This document shows, in pieces, positions 18,955 to 27,310 of a stretch of DNA of 64,000 bases. The stretch is from assembly GCA_902497065.1 (NCBI GenBank), contig CABVDH010000003.1, forward strand, positions 1 through 64,000, given 5' to 3'. Source of the stretch: an uncultured Collinsella sp. (GTDB taxonomy: Bacteria; Actinomycetota; Coriobacteriia; Coriobacteriales; Coriobacteriaceae). A program made the translations under genes and the position numbers. Every line of letters begins with the position of its first letter. Within the stretch, counting starts at the first letter, position 1. The notes under the pieces are model-generated. The model saw only the letters and a list, made by a program, of their open reading frames with translations. It made no database searches and was not told where the DNA came from.

Positions 18955-19194
18955 ATGTTGTCGCAAAATCAATCGAGATACTTGACCACAATCGGCTTTG
19001 CCCTGCTTGCATTACTCTTTGCTAGCGACCTTTTGCTGAAACCGCCCAAGGAACTCGTTTCGCTTGCCATAGCCTGCATTTCCGTCCTTTACTTTACGGC
19101 GACCCTATTCGTCGGACTAAAGGAGAGGAAAAAAGGCGCAGTCGTTGCATCTGCCGTAGGCGTGGTCACAGCCATTGTCTCATTCTTTATCTGA
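18955..19194 (+). CDS. Small hypothetical membrane protein (79 aa)
   Basis: Three hydrophobic segments (residues about 10-26, 33-53 and 62-79) with a basic KERKK loop. GAAAGGAAG precedes ATG 18955. It lies 12 bases after the broken secreted peptide. Size and position would suit an immunity protein, but no recognisable motif supports this; function unknown. Confidence 0.55.
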   Translation: MLSQNQSRYLTTIGFALLALLFASDLLLKPPKELVSLAIACISVLYFTATLFVGLKERKKGAVVASAVGVVTAIVSFFI

Positions 19195-19206
19195 CACATT
19201 GGTGAT

Positions 19207-19541
19207 CTAGGGGCGATATCGTAGGAATACGATCGGGAGAGCCGGGACCAGATTGCCCGGGTTGCCCGGTCGGCTCGCGCGACGGCGCGGCGGTTCGACA
19301 GAAAGCTCTCCGGACTTCACGCCGTTTCTGATCACATTGTAGACAGCCATCTCGTCTTCGCAGTCGGCGAGCACGCGGTGTGCGTCGTCGTTTTGGATGT
19401 CCGGTAAATCTCGAAGGTCCTCCATGCACCAGCGTCCGAGATCTGGCCATGCGCGTTGCGCGAGCTGATAAGTGTCGATTGCGATGTTGTAGTTAAAGTC
19501 CAGGCCAAAGCCGTCCCAGGCAGGACGGCTTTGTTTCCTTG
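19207..19541 (-). pseudogene. Remnant of a DnaQ-like 3'-5' exonuclease domain
   Basis: The minus frame begins right after a stop codon and contains GFGLDFNYNIAIDTYQLAQR followed by DLPDIQNDDAHRVLADCED. The latter is the ExoIII motif of RNase T/DnaQ exonucleases (AHRxLADxE). The N-terminal ExoI (DxE) part is absent, and the C-terminal tail is low-complexity Arg/Pro sequence, so the domain cannot be active. Confidence 0.5.
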
Positions 19542-19601
19542 ATTATCAACTTCATCCGGACACTTCCCGCATTCATCCGTGTGTGTACGGATGAATGCGG
19601 G
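19507..19601. repeat. Two perfect hairpins in the remnant region
   Basis: Hairpin one: 10-bp stem 19507-19516 with 19523-19532, loop CAGGCA, inside the exonuclease remnant and followed by GTTT, so terminator-like. Hairpin two: 15-bp perfect stem 19566-19580 with 19587-19601 around the loop GTGTGT, 44 bases downstream of the minus-strand membrane gene; it has no T tract. Confidence 0.6.
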
Positions 19602-19644
19602 GTTCGATACCCCGGCGGCCTGATCGGCAGGCCGACGGGAACTC

Positions 19645-20073
19645 TCACTCCTCGATAAAAGCCGGCGCTCGGTTAGTCCTGCGCATCTTGAAATCGCCAG
19701 ACTCGTGGGAGACGTAGAGGATGCCGTCCATCCCATCTCGTGATGCATACGACAGGTGAACTGAACCGCAATCCGATCCATCATTGTCGAGAAGATCGAA
19801 CGAATTCGGGTCGCTCGTTGCGGCCAAACGACCACTCAGACAAGAGCCATCGTCATTACAGATTTGCCATTCCATGTCTTCGCCTGCAAGAATCGCCATA
19901 GACGGCCTGGTCGCGCCATCGTTGACATACATCCCGTCTATGCCAAACCCATTTTCAGCGCCATCGATGAACGACTGCTCGGACCTATACCTCGCAAATG
20001 ATGCACATAGCACCATTGCAAGACAAAGTACAAAGCCAACAATCGCTATCTTTGCATAGCTCTTGCCTATCAT
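19645..20073 (-). CDS. Hypothetical membrane-anchored protein (142 aa)
   Basis: No family is recognised. One hydrophobic segment (residues about 8-24) after the basic GKSYAK start gives an N-in anchor with an acidic extracytoplasmic domain. ATG 20073 has GGGAGGT 8 bases upstream and starts one base after the ABC gene's stop, so the two are translationally coupled; the GTG at 20082 lies too close to that ribosome site. Given the coupling, it is probably an accessory part of the ABC system. Confidence 0.6.
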   Translation of the reverse strand: MIGKSYAKIAIVGFVLCLAMVLCASFARYRSEQSFIDGAENGFGIDGMYVNDGATRPSMAILAGEDMEWQICNDDGSCLSGRLAATSDPNSFDLLDNDGSDCGSVHLSYASRDGMDGILYVSHESGDFKMRRTNRAPAFIEE

Positions 20074-20074
20074 G

Positions 20075-21889
20075 TCATTCACCTCCCTCGTATGTATCGA
20101 GGTATTCCTGCTTGAGCGTCTGCGAGGACGACTCGATCTTTTCCACGAGCGTGCCGGCCTCGATGAAGTAGAACGAGTTGGTGAGGTCTGCCAGGTCGTC
20201 GAGCAGATGGCTTGAGATGAGCACGCTGCGTCCCCGCGCCACCTCGCTGCGCATCGCGTCGCAGGAGGTTTTCCGTTTTCCCGGATCGAGGCCGTTCAGC
20301 GGTTCATCGAGGATGAGGTACGGGCAACCGGTCGCTATCGCCATGGCAAGCTTTACCTGCTGCTTCATTCCTGTCGAGAGTTTACGGGTCGGCTTGTCGA
20401 GATATGGGGAGATTCCGAGGGAGTCGCAGAGCGAGTCGATGTCGGCGGCCGATTTCCACGCCTCCCTAACGAAAGCAAGGTGCTCGATGGCCGATAGCGT
20501 GGGGTAGAGATCCGCGCCGCCCGAAGAGCTCAGGTAGACGAGTTCTGCGAATTCGGCTGATCGGCGTTGGCAGATTCCGTCTGCCGCCAGGCTTCCCGAG
20601 CGGATGCGGGTGGGAAATTGGCCCGACAGCGCTTCAAGAAGGGTGGTTTTCCCCGAGCCGTTGGGAGCGACGAGCCCCGCCGCCGTTCCCGGGCCCAAGG
20701 AAAGCGATCCGATCGAAAGTATCGTCGTGCTCCCGTATCCCACGCTCACGTCCAGGAGCTCAAGCCCATGGTGCTTTTTAGCGGGTCCAGGCTGTTTGGG
20801 CGAACGCGTCACAACGGCGCCGACCGCGAAAAGGACCGCGACGTATACCAGGGCCACGGCAAGCATCGATGCGCCGCCCGAACCGGAGCCAATGAATTCT
20901 GTCGGGAAGCATCCTACGTAACCCGTTGCCTCGATAGGCGAGAACACGGCCAGCGGCAGGAGCCCGAGCGCGGCATTATGCCCCAGTGCCGAATCGGACA
21001 ATAACGGGAATGCCGGGGCCGCGACAAACAACGCGGAGGTAAGGGGGCCCGCGAAGACGCGCCTCGTTGCGGTCGATAGGACGACGGAACAAACGGATAT
21101 CAAGGTTCCACCCGCGAGCAGCGCGAGAAGTATGGTCGTGAAGACGTTTCCCGCGGTCGTGGTAGTGAGCGCGCCGTCATGGAAGAAGGCGATCGGGTAC
21201 CCGATCTGCCCGAAGCCGTTTAGGGCCAAGGCGTAAATACTCCCGGGCGCAAGGCCGGCGAGGAGCATCGCGGTCCCCGCGCCAATTATCGAAAACACGA
21301 TCTGGATAAGGCGCCGGAATTTGGGCACGGGCGCCTTCGCCGCCAGGGTCCCGGGCCTTGTGGCGCCGAGCACGAGTATCGACGAGAGAAGGAAGGGGAT
21401 GAAGGGAAGGAAGGACGGCGCCTGGGCAATGGCGTAGGGCAGGAAGGAGAGGAACGGCAGGTCGTTTGCGGAGGCCGGGATATCCGCGATGCCGGAGCTG
21501 CTCAGAGCGCGGCAATATGCGAGCTCTGCGTCATTGGTCTCTCGGTCTCCCACGATGGACCCGGATTGGAAGCCTTCGCCCATGAGCGCGTAGTAGCTCT
21601 CGGCAGAATCGAGAAAGGCGGCGTCGGTTTGAGCGGCGAGGGCGGCGTTCGCGTATCTTGCAAGCTCAGCGTCATCTTGCTGCTCTGGCGATAGGTCTGT
21701 GCCGCTGGCCTGGGGCGCGCGCGTATTGAATGCGTCGACAAAGCCCTGCATGCCCTGCTTCATAAAGAAGGGGCCGTAGATGGGTGAATTGAACGCAATG
21801 GGGACGGAAAAGGCTGCGGCGAGAACGAGCGTGGAAATCCATACGGCCCTGTCTCTTAGGATTAGTTTGAGAAGAAGTCGACAGTACAT
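20075..21889 (-). CDS. Fused ABC transporter: membrane domain plus ATPase (604 aa)
   Basis: Residues 1-360 contain an N-terminal helix, an extracytoplasmic region (about 40-150) and about six further helices, as in ABC-2/ABC-3 export permeases. Residues about 372-590 are a nucleotide-binding domain with APNGSGKTT (Walker A), LSTGMKQQ (signature; the usual second Gly region is STGM, as in ABC-2 exporters) and LILDEPLNGLD (Walker B), then the H-loop SSHLLDD. The half-transporter fusion order permease-ATPase suggests a homodimeric exporter. It lies next to a broken secreted peptide. Substrate unknown; bacteriocin or peptide export/immunity is a guess. Confidence 0.8.
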   Translation of the reverse strand: MYCRLLLKLILRDRAVWISTLVLAAAFSVPIAFNSPIYGPFFMKQGMQGFVDAFNTRAPQASGTDLSPEQQDDAELARYANAALAAQTDAAFLDSAESYYALMGEGFQSGSIVGDRETNDAELAYCRALSSSGIADIPASANDLPFLSFLPYAIAQAPSFLPFIPFLLSSILVLGATRPGTLAAKAPVPKFRRLIQIVFSIIGAGTAMLLAGLAPGSIYALALNGFGQIGYPIAFFHDGALTTTTAGNVFTTILLALLAGGTLISVCSVVLSTATRRVFAGPLTSALFVAAPAFPLLSDSALGHNAALGLLPLAVFSPIEATGYVGCFPTEFIGSGSGGASMLAVALVYVAVLFAVGAVVTRSPKQPGPAKKHHGLELLDVSVGYGSTTILSIGSLSLGPGTAAGLVAPNGSGKTTLLEALSGQFPTRIRSGSLAADGICQRRSAEFAELVYLSSSGGADLYPTLSAIEHLAFVREAWKSAADIDSLCDSLGISPYLDKPTRKLSTGMKQQVKLAMAIATGCPYLILDEPLNGLDPGKRKTSCDAMRSEVARGRSVLISSHLLDDLADLTNSFYFIEAGTLVEKIESSSQTLKQEYLDTYEGGE

Positions 21890-22200
21890 TCAGAAGCACC
21901 TGCATTCCTCAAAGAATCGTTAGATTAAAAGTAACAGACCGGATGAAGATGCGCGCGGCGGGGGCGAGGCGAATGGCTGAACGGTATCGATATGCGGGTT
22001 TAACGGTATTATATTGACTACATAGATTATTAACTTGCATTTCTAACAGTTAAGGAGACGGGTGCTTTCCAGCACACTCCTTCGATGATGCCTTCCGCTA
22101 GTTGCTATGCCGGTTTCAGCCAACAAAGAATGTGCCCGGGCGCTCAGGTTCACCGTTAGCGTAGGCAACATATGAGATGATGCACACGCGCAACAAAAAC
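21890..22200. other. Intergenic region upstream of two divergent genes
   Basis: AT-rich around 21995-22055. It should carry the promoter of the minus-strand ABC gene and possibly a plus-strand promoter (TTGACT near 22014). I cannot place either with certainty. Confidence 0.35.
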
Positions 22201-22257
22201 GTGTACATCACCCTCCAAAACCGACATTTTTCGACATGTTTGGAGGCTGATGTACAC
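22201..22257. repeat. Imperfect 57-bp inverted repeat
   Basis: The arms GTGTACATCA (22201-22210) and TGATGTACAC (22248-22257) continue inward as CTCCAAA (22213-22219) and TTTGGAG (22239-22245). The centre holds a direct repeat CGACAT-TTTT-CGACAT. It ends about 130 bases before the likely start of the next gene. It could be an operator, a transcribed hairpin or a dispersed repeat. Confidence 0.6.
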
Positions 22258-22385
22258 AAATGCAGAATCCCAAGCAGCTCAGAGACACCCTTCACATGTC
22301 TGGACTCTCTATGGCCGCGCTGGATAGACATCGCCAGAACGGGTATAGTATCGAAAGTTTTGTCGTTTACCAGCGGGGGAGTCCT

Positions 22386-23090
22386 GTGGGCATCAAGAAG
22401 AAGATCAAAAAGGAGCTTATCGGCACTTCCGATTACCCGTCGAATAAGATCTTCACGATCTCCAATTTCATTACCTTTACGCGCCTGGTCCTCACGCTTG
22501 TTTTCCTGTACCTGTTTGTGACGGACAACAACCGTGTCGTCGCCATTGTCATCTATGCCATCGCGGCTTCCACCGACTGGATGGACGGTCAAATTGCCCG
22601 CATGACCAAAACGGTCTCGTGGCTCGGCAAGGTCATGGATCCCATTTGCGACCGTGCGCTGCTGTTTACGGGCGTTCTGGGCCTGGTAGTCCGCGGCGAG
22701 TTGCCCATCTGGGTCTGTGTGCTCATCATCGGCCGCGATATCTACCTGGGCATCGGCACGCTCATCGTACGCCACTACCACCGTCGCCCCATCGACGTCG
22801 TCTTTCCCGGGAAAATTGCCACGGCACTGCTCATGACCGGCTTCTCGCTCATGCTGCTGGGCTTTCCCGTCGTGGACGGCTGGCATCTGCTGCCCGCCAC
22901 GTTCACGGCATTCCCGGGCCTCAACGGCAGCTCGGTGCCCCTCGGCATCTTCTTTGTGTACGGCGGCGTGATCTTCTCCATGCTCACCGCTGTCATCTAT
23001 TCCATTAAGGGAGGGGCGGCCATTAAACAGGCCATCGCGCATCCCGAGGACGAGGACACCGACTTTCTCAACCCCGAAATCGAAGACTGA
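22386..23090 (+). CDS. CDP-alcohol phosphatidyltransferase family protein
   Basis: Membrane enzyme of phospholipid synthesis. The CDP-alcohol motif is complete: DWMDGQIAR, eight residues, G, then DPICD. Four to six helices follow. GTG 22386, with GGGGGAG at 22375-22381, is preferred because homology begins with the basic KKKIKKE segment; ATG 22260 or 22296 would add unlike sequence that overlaps the inverted repeat's downstream flank. It is the second such enzyme in the window besides pgsA at 43438; the acceptor alcohol is not evident. Confidence 0.82.
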   Translation: MGIKKKIKKELIGTSDYPSNKIFTISNFITFTRLVLTLVFLYLFVTDNNRVVAIVIYAIAASTDWMDGQIARMTKTVSWLGKVMDPICDRALLFTGVLGLVVRGELPIWVCVLIIGRDIYLGIGTLIVRHYHRRPIDVVFPGKIATALLMTGFSLMLLGFPVVDGWHLLPATFTAFPGLNGSSVPLGIFFVYGGVIFSMLTAVIYSIKGGAAIKQAIAHPEDEDTDFLNPEIED

Positions 23091-23155
23091 TTCATTGGGG
23101 TATGATTACGTACGGTTCATTCTTTGCGGCGTGGCCGCGTTAGATAGGGGTTGTC

Positions 23156-23590
23156 ATGGACAACAAGGTTAACAATATGCCTCAGAACGATAAGACTGCG
23201 GACGCTACCTGCGTTTTCCGCGTTCCTTCGAGCGATGTCACCGTTCCCGACCTTATGGCCAACGTGCGCATCACCGCTCCTGTTCTGTCCATCGTCAAGG
23301 GACCGCAGACCGGAGCTGCCTTTGAGCTCGAGGACGACGTGACCACCATCGGCCGCGATCCCGCGAACGGCATCTTCCTCAACGACATGACCGTCTCGCG
23401 CAGCCACGCACGCATTATTCGTGAGGGCTTGGGCGCCCGTATTGAGGATCTGGGCTCGCTCAACGGCACCTGGGTTGACGGCGCCATCGTCAACGGTGCT
23501 CCGCTGCACGACGGCTCTTCCGTTCAGATCGGTACGTTCACGCTCATCTACCACGAGAGCACGCCGGAGCGCATCGAAACCGGTGAGTAG
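23156..23590 (+). CDS. FHA-domain protein of the GarA/OdhI type
   Basis: Phosphothreonine-binding regulator. The FHA domain spans residues about 45-135 with GR66-67, SRSH81-84 and LNGT102-105. The N-terminal DATCVFR (residues 16-22) resembles the kinase-target motif ETTSVFR of GarA/OdhI, but only one threonine (T18) is kept. GarA and OdhI inhibit 2-oxoglutarate-using enzymes when unphosphorylated. The next gene, three bases on, is an FtsR-like MerR regulator, the same order as in other actinobacteria. Confidence 0.88.
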   Translation: MDNKVNNMPQNDKTADATCVFRVPSSDVTVPDLMANVRITAPVLSIVKGPQTGAAFELEDDVTTIGRDPANGIFLNDMTVSRSHARIIREGLGARIEDLGSLNGTWVDGAIVNGAPLHDGSSVQIGTFTLIYHESTPERIETGE

Positions 23591-23593
23591 GTA

Positions 23594-24478
23594 ATGGCCG
23601 AACGAAACTATCTGAGTATCGGCCAAGTCGTCAACCTTCTTCGAGGCGCATACCCCGATCTATCGAACTCAAAAATTAGATTTCTAGAAGATGAGGGGCT
23701 CATCACCCCTCATCGTACGCCTAAGGGCTATCGTCAGTACTCAAAGGAGGACGTTGACCGTCTCGAGGTCATCCTGCACTTGCAGAAGACCCGCTACATG
23801 CCGCTCAACGTCATTAAGCAGCGCTTGGAAAACGCAACGGACCTGTCCACTTTGGCTTACGAGGTGGGTCTTCTGTCCGATGTTCCGCTTAAGACGGAGC
23901 CCAAGGAGACGAAGCAAAAGCTGCATCCCATCGAGACTATTCCCGACATGCTCGGCGTCGAGATTTCGTTTATCCGCTCCCTTGCCGAGAACGATCTTAT
24001 CCGCATCATCAAGAGTCCACAGAACCGTGAACTCGTCGATGGCCGAGATTTCCCGATTATCCGTTACTGCTCGGAGCTGTCGCGCTTCCACATTGAGCCG
24101 CGCAACCTGCGTCAGTACGTATCGTCGGCAAATCGCGAGTCTTCGATGTTTGAACAGGTTCTCGTGAGCATGCTCGGCATGGATACCTCCGATGACGAGC
24201 GCGACGCCAAGCTCGAGCGCGCTTTTAAGAAGCTGCACGACCTCACCGAGGGTGTGCACACCGCGCTACTTAAGAACCGTGTCTTTGAGTCGCTCAACGC
24301 CGTGGTCGAGGACGCTGACATCGATGCCCTCGATGAGGAGATCGCGCGTTCCGAATCCACCAAGGCTAAAAGCGATGGGGCAAGCGTCCCCGCGGTTGCC
24401 GCGCACGACGAGTCGCTCGTGCAGCCGTCCAAGGTCGTCGTCCCCTCGCATAGCTCGTCTGCTAACACGGGCAAATAA
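23594..24478 (+). CDS. ftsR: MerR-family regulator, FtsR-like
   Basis: A winged helix-turn-helix DNA-binding domain at residues 5-75 contains SIGQVVNLL, SKIRFLEDEGLI and GYRQYSKEDVDRL. A second region (about 110-170, IPDMLGVEISFIRSLAENDL) looks like another MerR-type fold, and an alpha-helical C-terminus with an acidic tail follows. Corynebacterial FtsR, which activates ftsZ, has the same N-terminus and follows the FHA gene as here. The name is transferred by this context and motif similarity. Confidence 0.82.
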   Translation: MAERNYLSIGQVVNLLRGAYPDLSNSKIRFLEDEGLITPHRTPKGYRQYSKEDVDRLEVILHLQKTRYMPLNVIKQRLENATDLSTLAYEVGLLSDVPLKTEPKETKQKLHPIETIPDMLGVEISFIRSLAENDLIRIIKSPQNRELVDGRDFPIIRYCSELSRFHIEPRNLRQYVSSANRESSMFEQVLVSMLGMDTSDDERDAKLERAFKKLHDLTEGVHTALLKNRVFESLNAVVEDADIDALDEEIARSESTKAKSDGASVPAVAAHDESLVQPSKVVVPSHSSSANTGK

Positions 24479-24514
24479 CCGCCGTTCACCCGGCAATCCA
24501 TGAAAGGTCACGTC

Positions 24515-25045
24515 ATGTACGACTTCGAATCTCATATCGTCGATATCCCCGACTATCCCGAGCCCGGAGTCATCTTTAAAGACATCACGCCGCTCTTTGG
24601 CAATCCCGAGGCGCTCAAAGCCATGACCGATGCCCTCGCCGAGCACTTTGCCGGCATGGGAATCACCAAGGTCGTGGGTCCCGAGGCTCGCGGCTTTATG
24701 GTTGGCGTACCGGTGGCTGTAGCCCTTGGCGCCGGCTTTGTTCCCGCACGTAAACCGGGCAAGCTACCGCGCGAGACCGTGAGCCAGAGCTATGAGCTCG
24801 AGTACGGCACCGATTCAATTGAGATCCATGCCGACGCTATCAGCTCTAAAGATACCGTGTTGATTCTGGACGACTTGGTCGCGACGGGCGGAACCGTCGA
24901 GGCAACAGGTAAACTTGTGCGAGATATGGGCGCAAAGCTTGTTGGTTACGGTTGTATCCTAGAGCTTGCGTTTCTCAACCCGCGCGAGAAGCTCACGCCG
25001 TCTGATGACGATGTGGAGCTCTTTAGCCTGGTGACGGTGGACTAG
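24515..25045 (+). CDS. apt: Adenine phosphoribosyltransferase
   Basis: Salvages adenine to AMP using PRPP. The PRPP motif VLILDDLVATGGTVEA and the family segments PGVIFKDITPLF and GPEARGFMVGVP are intact. ATG 24515 is preferred over 24500 because AAAGG at 24503-24507 serves it. 176 aa, normal length. Confidence 0.95.
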   Translation: MYDFESHIVDIPDYPEPGVIFKDITPLFGNPEALKAMTDALAEHFAGMGITKVVGPEARGFMVGVPVAVALGAGFVPARKPGKLPRETVSQSYELEYGTDSIEIHADAISSKDTVLILDDLVATGGTVEATGKLVRDMGAKLVGYGCILELAFLNPREKLTPSDDDVELFSLVTVD

Positions 25046-25077
25046 CCGTTACCCTTAGTTACTGGAAAGGAAGCTAC

Positions 25078-26205
25078 ATGCGCACAGCAAACACGCACAA
25101 AAACATGGCACGCTGCGCTGCTACGGCAACCCTCGCTTGTGTTTTGGGCTTGGGCCTCGCGGCTCCTGCCTACGCCGATACCGCATCCGACCTTGCCGCT
25201 GCTCGTACTAAGCTCGAGCAGATCGGTACCCAAACCCAGCAGATTTACGATGAGCTCGCCACGCAGACGCAGGCGCTCGATCAGACTGCTGGCGAGATCA
25301 CGCAAAAGCAGCAGGAGATCGCCGATGGTCAGGCCAAGCTCTCGACCTATGTCGCCGGCGAGTACAAAACCGGCGGTCTGAGCCTGCTTCAGGTTCTGAC
25401 GGGTGTCGATGACCTGAGCGATATGCTCAACCGTCTGTTCTACTACGGCAAAGTTTCCGATAAGCAGGCTCAGACCATTCAAGAGGTCAAGGAACTTAAG
25501 CAGCAGCTCACCGATAAGCAGTCCGAGCAGGAAAAGAACGTCGCAGCCACGCAAAAGAAGGTCGACGAGCTTAACGCCCAGCAGGCTGAAGCCCAGAACG
25601 TCGTAAACTCCCTGGATTCGCAGCTGCAAGCCGAGCTTGCCGCAGAGGCCGAGGCCAACGCCGCGCTGCAGGCCGGCATCAACGCCAGTACCGCCGAGAA
25701 GGCCACGGTGAGCAACGAGACTGCCGGTACGACCGAAAACACCAACAACGGTGGCCAGACCAGCAATAACAACAACCAGGGCGGCAACACTCCGGCTCCT
25801 ACGCCGGCACCTGCTCCGACGCCGCAGCCCTCCACGCCCGCTCCAGCTCCGACGCCTTCTGCTCCGAGCCAGTCCGTCGATGGCGGCTCTGTTGTCTCGC
25901 GTGCGTACAGTAAGCTTGGTTGCGCTTATTCCTGGGGCGGAATTGGCCCGAACAGCTTCGACTGCTCTGGTTTTGTTAGCTATTGCCTCACTGGTCGTTA
26001 TTGCCGCCTGGGCACCACGGGTACCTTTATGGGCTGGACGCGTGTGTCCGATCCGCAGCCCGGTGACGTTGTGGTCAACTCGTACCACACCGGCATTTAC
26101 ATCGGTGGTGGTCAGATGATTCATGCTTCTGACTACAACACGGGTGTTATCATCAGCTCCGTTGCCGCCGGCATGAACAACAACTACATTTTCGTGCGCT
26201 ACTAA
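25078..26205 (+). CDS. Secreted NlpC/P60 peptidoglycan hydrolase with coiled coil
   Basis: Residues 1-33 are a signal peptide (AAPAYA cleavage). A coiled coil (about 35-210) is followed by an Asn/Gly and Pro/Ala/Thr linker (220-265). The C40 peptidase domain (267-375) has catalytic C296 in DCSGF, H337 in HTGIYIG and H349. This layout matches RipA/CwlO-type cell-separation endopeptidases, which the coiled coil keeps inactive until triggered. It ends in a terminator. Confidence 0.92.
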   Translation: MRTANTHKNMARCAATATLACVLGLGLAAPAYADTASDLAAARTKLEQIGTQTQQIYDELATQTQALDQTAGEITQKQQEIADGQAKLSTYVAGEYKTGGLSLLQVLTGVDDLSDMLNRLFYYGKVSDKQAQTIQEVKELKQQLTDKQSEQEKNVAATQKKVDELNAQQAEAQNVVNSLDSQLQAELAAEAEANAALQAGINASTAEKATVSNETAGTTENTNNGGQTSNNNNQGGNTPAPTPAPAPTPQPSTPAPAPTPSAPSQSVDGGSVVSRAYSKLGCAYSWGGIGPNSFDCSGFVSYCLTGRYCRLGTTGTFMGWTRVSDPQPGDVVVNSYHTGIYIGGGQMIHASDYNTGVIISSVAAGMNNNYIFVRY

Positions 26206-26228
26206 GTATTCAGATAAAGCAAACGGAT

Positions 26229-26267
26229 ATGGACCTCGTGGCTTTGAGTCATGAGGTCCATTCTTTT
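26229..26267 (+). terminator. Terminator of the NlpC/P60 gene
   Basis: 9-bp stem ATGGACCTC/GAGGTCCAT (26229-26237 with 26253-26261) followed by TCTTTTG. Confidence 0.75.
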
Positions 26268-26281
26268 GCCTTTAGTGCAGT

Positions 26282-26312
26282 CCGCTATCTAGTTTTGAAT
26301 ACTAGATAGCGG
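26282..26312. promoter_or_regulatory. Palindromic operator upstream of degV
   Basis: Perfect 11-bp inverted repeat CCGCTATCTAG/CTAGATAGCGG with a 9-base centre. It ends exactly where a -35 box would begin relative to TATAAT at 26335. The same motif (24 of 31 bases) lies in the promoter of the DUF1836 gene at 27956-27986, so a shared regulator is likely. Confidence 0.7.
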
Positions 26313-26334
26313 CCCAATCGGTCTGCAAGATGGC

Positions 26335-26340
26335 TATAAT
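26335..26340 (+). promoter_or_regulatory. -10 box of the degV promoter
   Basis: Consensus TATAAT, 29 bases before the start codon. The hexamer 17 bases upstream (GCCCAA) is a poor -35 box, which would fit activator dependence. Confidence 0.65.
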
Positions 26341-26369
26341 TGAATGAGAACGATTAGAAAGGACCCTCT

Positions 26370-27236
26370 ATGAGCTGGGCACTTATCTCCGATTCAAGCT
26401 GTAACCTCCGCGATTGGCAACCGACCGCGCCCCATACCACCTTTGCATTTGCGCCCCTCAAAATTCGAGTGGGGGAGCGTGAATTCGTCGATGACCTTTC
26501 GCTCGATGTGCATGAGCTCAACTGCGCTGTTCAGGCGGAGACGAACGCTTCTTCGAGCGCTTGTCCCAGCGTAGGGGAGTGGGCCGAGCTCTTCAAATTG
26601 GCAGACAAGACCATCTGCATGCCGATCTCTGAGGGCGTGTCGGGCAGCTACAACGCGGCAGCCACGGCTCGCGATATGGTTCTTGCCGAGGAGCCCGACC
26701 GACAGATTCATCTAGTCAATTCACGCGCAGCTGGCGGCAAAATGGACCTCATTTTCTTGCTGTTTGACCGCTATCTTGCAAGCAATCCGGATGTCGCATT
26801 CGAGGACGCTTGCGCATACTTCGATAGCCTTGAGCAGAACAGCAAAATCCTCTTCAGCTTGTGCAATTACGAAAACCTCGCCAAAGCCGGACGTATCCCT
26901 AAGGCAGCCGGCGTCATTGCCAACAAGCTCAATATTCGCATTTTGGGCACGGCGAGTGAGGCCGGTAAAATCGAACTCGTGGGGCACACGCGTGGCGAAA
27001 AGAAGATGCTCAACAAGATCATCGACACTATGGAAGCCGAGGGCTTTACGGGCGGTGAGGTCATCATCGATCACGTTGAGAACGAAGCTGGAGCCCAGGC
27101 GCTTACTGATCGCATAGTCGAACATTGGCCCGGCTCCAAGACCATCATCATGCCCTGCAACGGCCTGGATTCCTATTACGCCGAGATGCACGGCCTGATC
27201 ATCGGCTACGGCATGGGCGTAGCTTCGGGCAAATAA
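26370..27236 (+). CDS. DegV family fatty-acid-binding protein
   Basis: Two-domain EDD-fold protein; FakB homologues present fatty acids to the kinase FakA. The N-terminus ALISDSSCNL, the substrate-loop segment SGSYNAA and the C-terminal KAGRIPKAAGVIANKLNIR plus GHTRGEKKML are typical. 288 aa, normal length. No fakA lies nearby. It converges with the DUF1836 gene on a shared terminator. Confidence 0.9.
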   Translation: MSWALISDSSCNLRDWQPTAPHTTFAFAPLKIRVGEREFVDDLSLDVHELNCAVQAETNASSSACPSVGEWAELFKLADKTICMPISEGVSGSYNAAATARDMVLAEEPDRQIHLVNSRAAGGKMDLIFLLFDRYLASNPDVAFEDACAYFDSLEQNSKILFSLCNYENLAKAGRIPKAAGVIANKLNIRILGTASEAGKIELVGHTRGEKKMLNKIIDTMEAEGFTGGEVIIDHVENEAGAQALTDRIVEHWPGSKTIIMPCNGLDSYYAEMHGLIIGYGMGVASGK

Positions 27237-27253
27237 AGTCCAACCAAGCAAAA

Positions 27254-27303
27254 AAAACGGGCGGGACAAAGCGACAGATGGCTCTTTGTCCCGCCCGTTT
27301 TAT
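27254..27303. terminator. Bidirectional terminator between convergent degV and DUF1836 genes
   Basis: Perfect 18-bp stem (27254-27271 with 27284-27301), including AAAA/TTTT ends, so both strands end in a T tract. Confidence 0.92.
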
Positions 27304-27310
27304 GCGTCGG

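Noticed and set aside
19600..19616. T-arm-like GGGGTTCGATACCCC suggesting a tRNA remnant or attachment site
   Set aside because: No acceptor, D or anticodon arm fits around it, and it does not match the 3' end of the tRNA-Pro.
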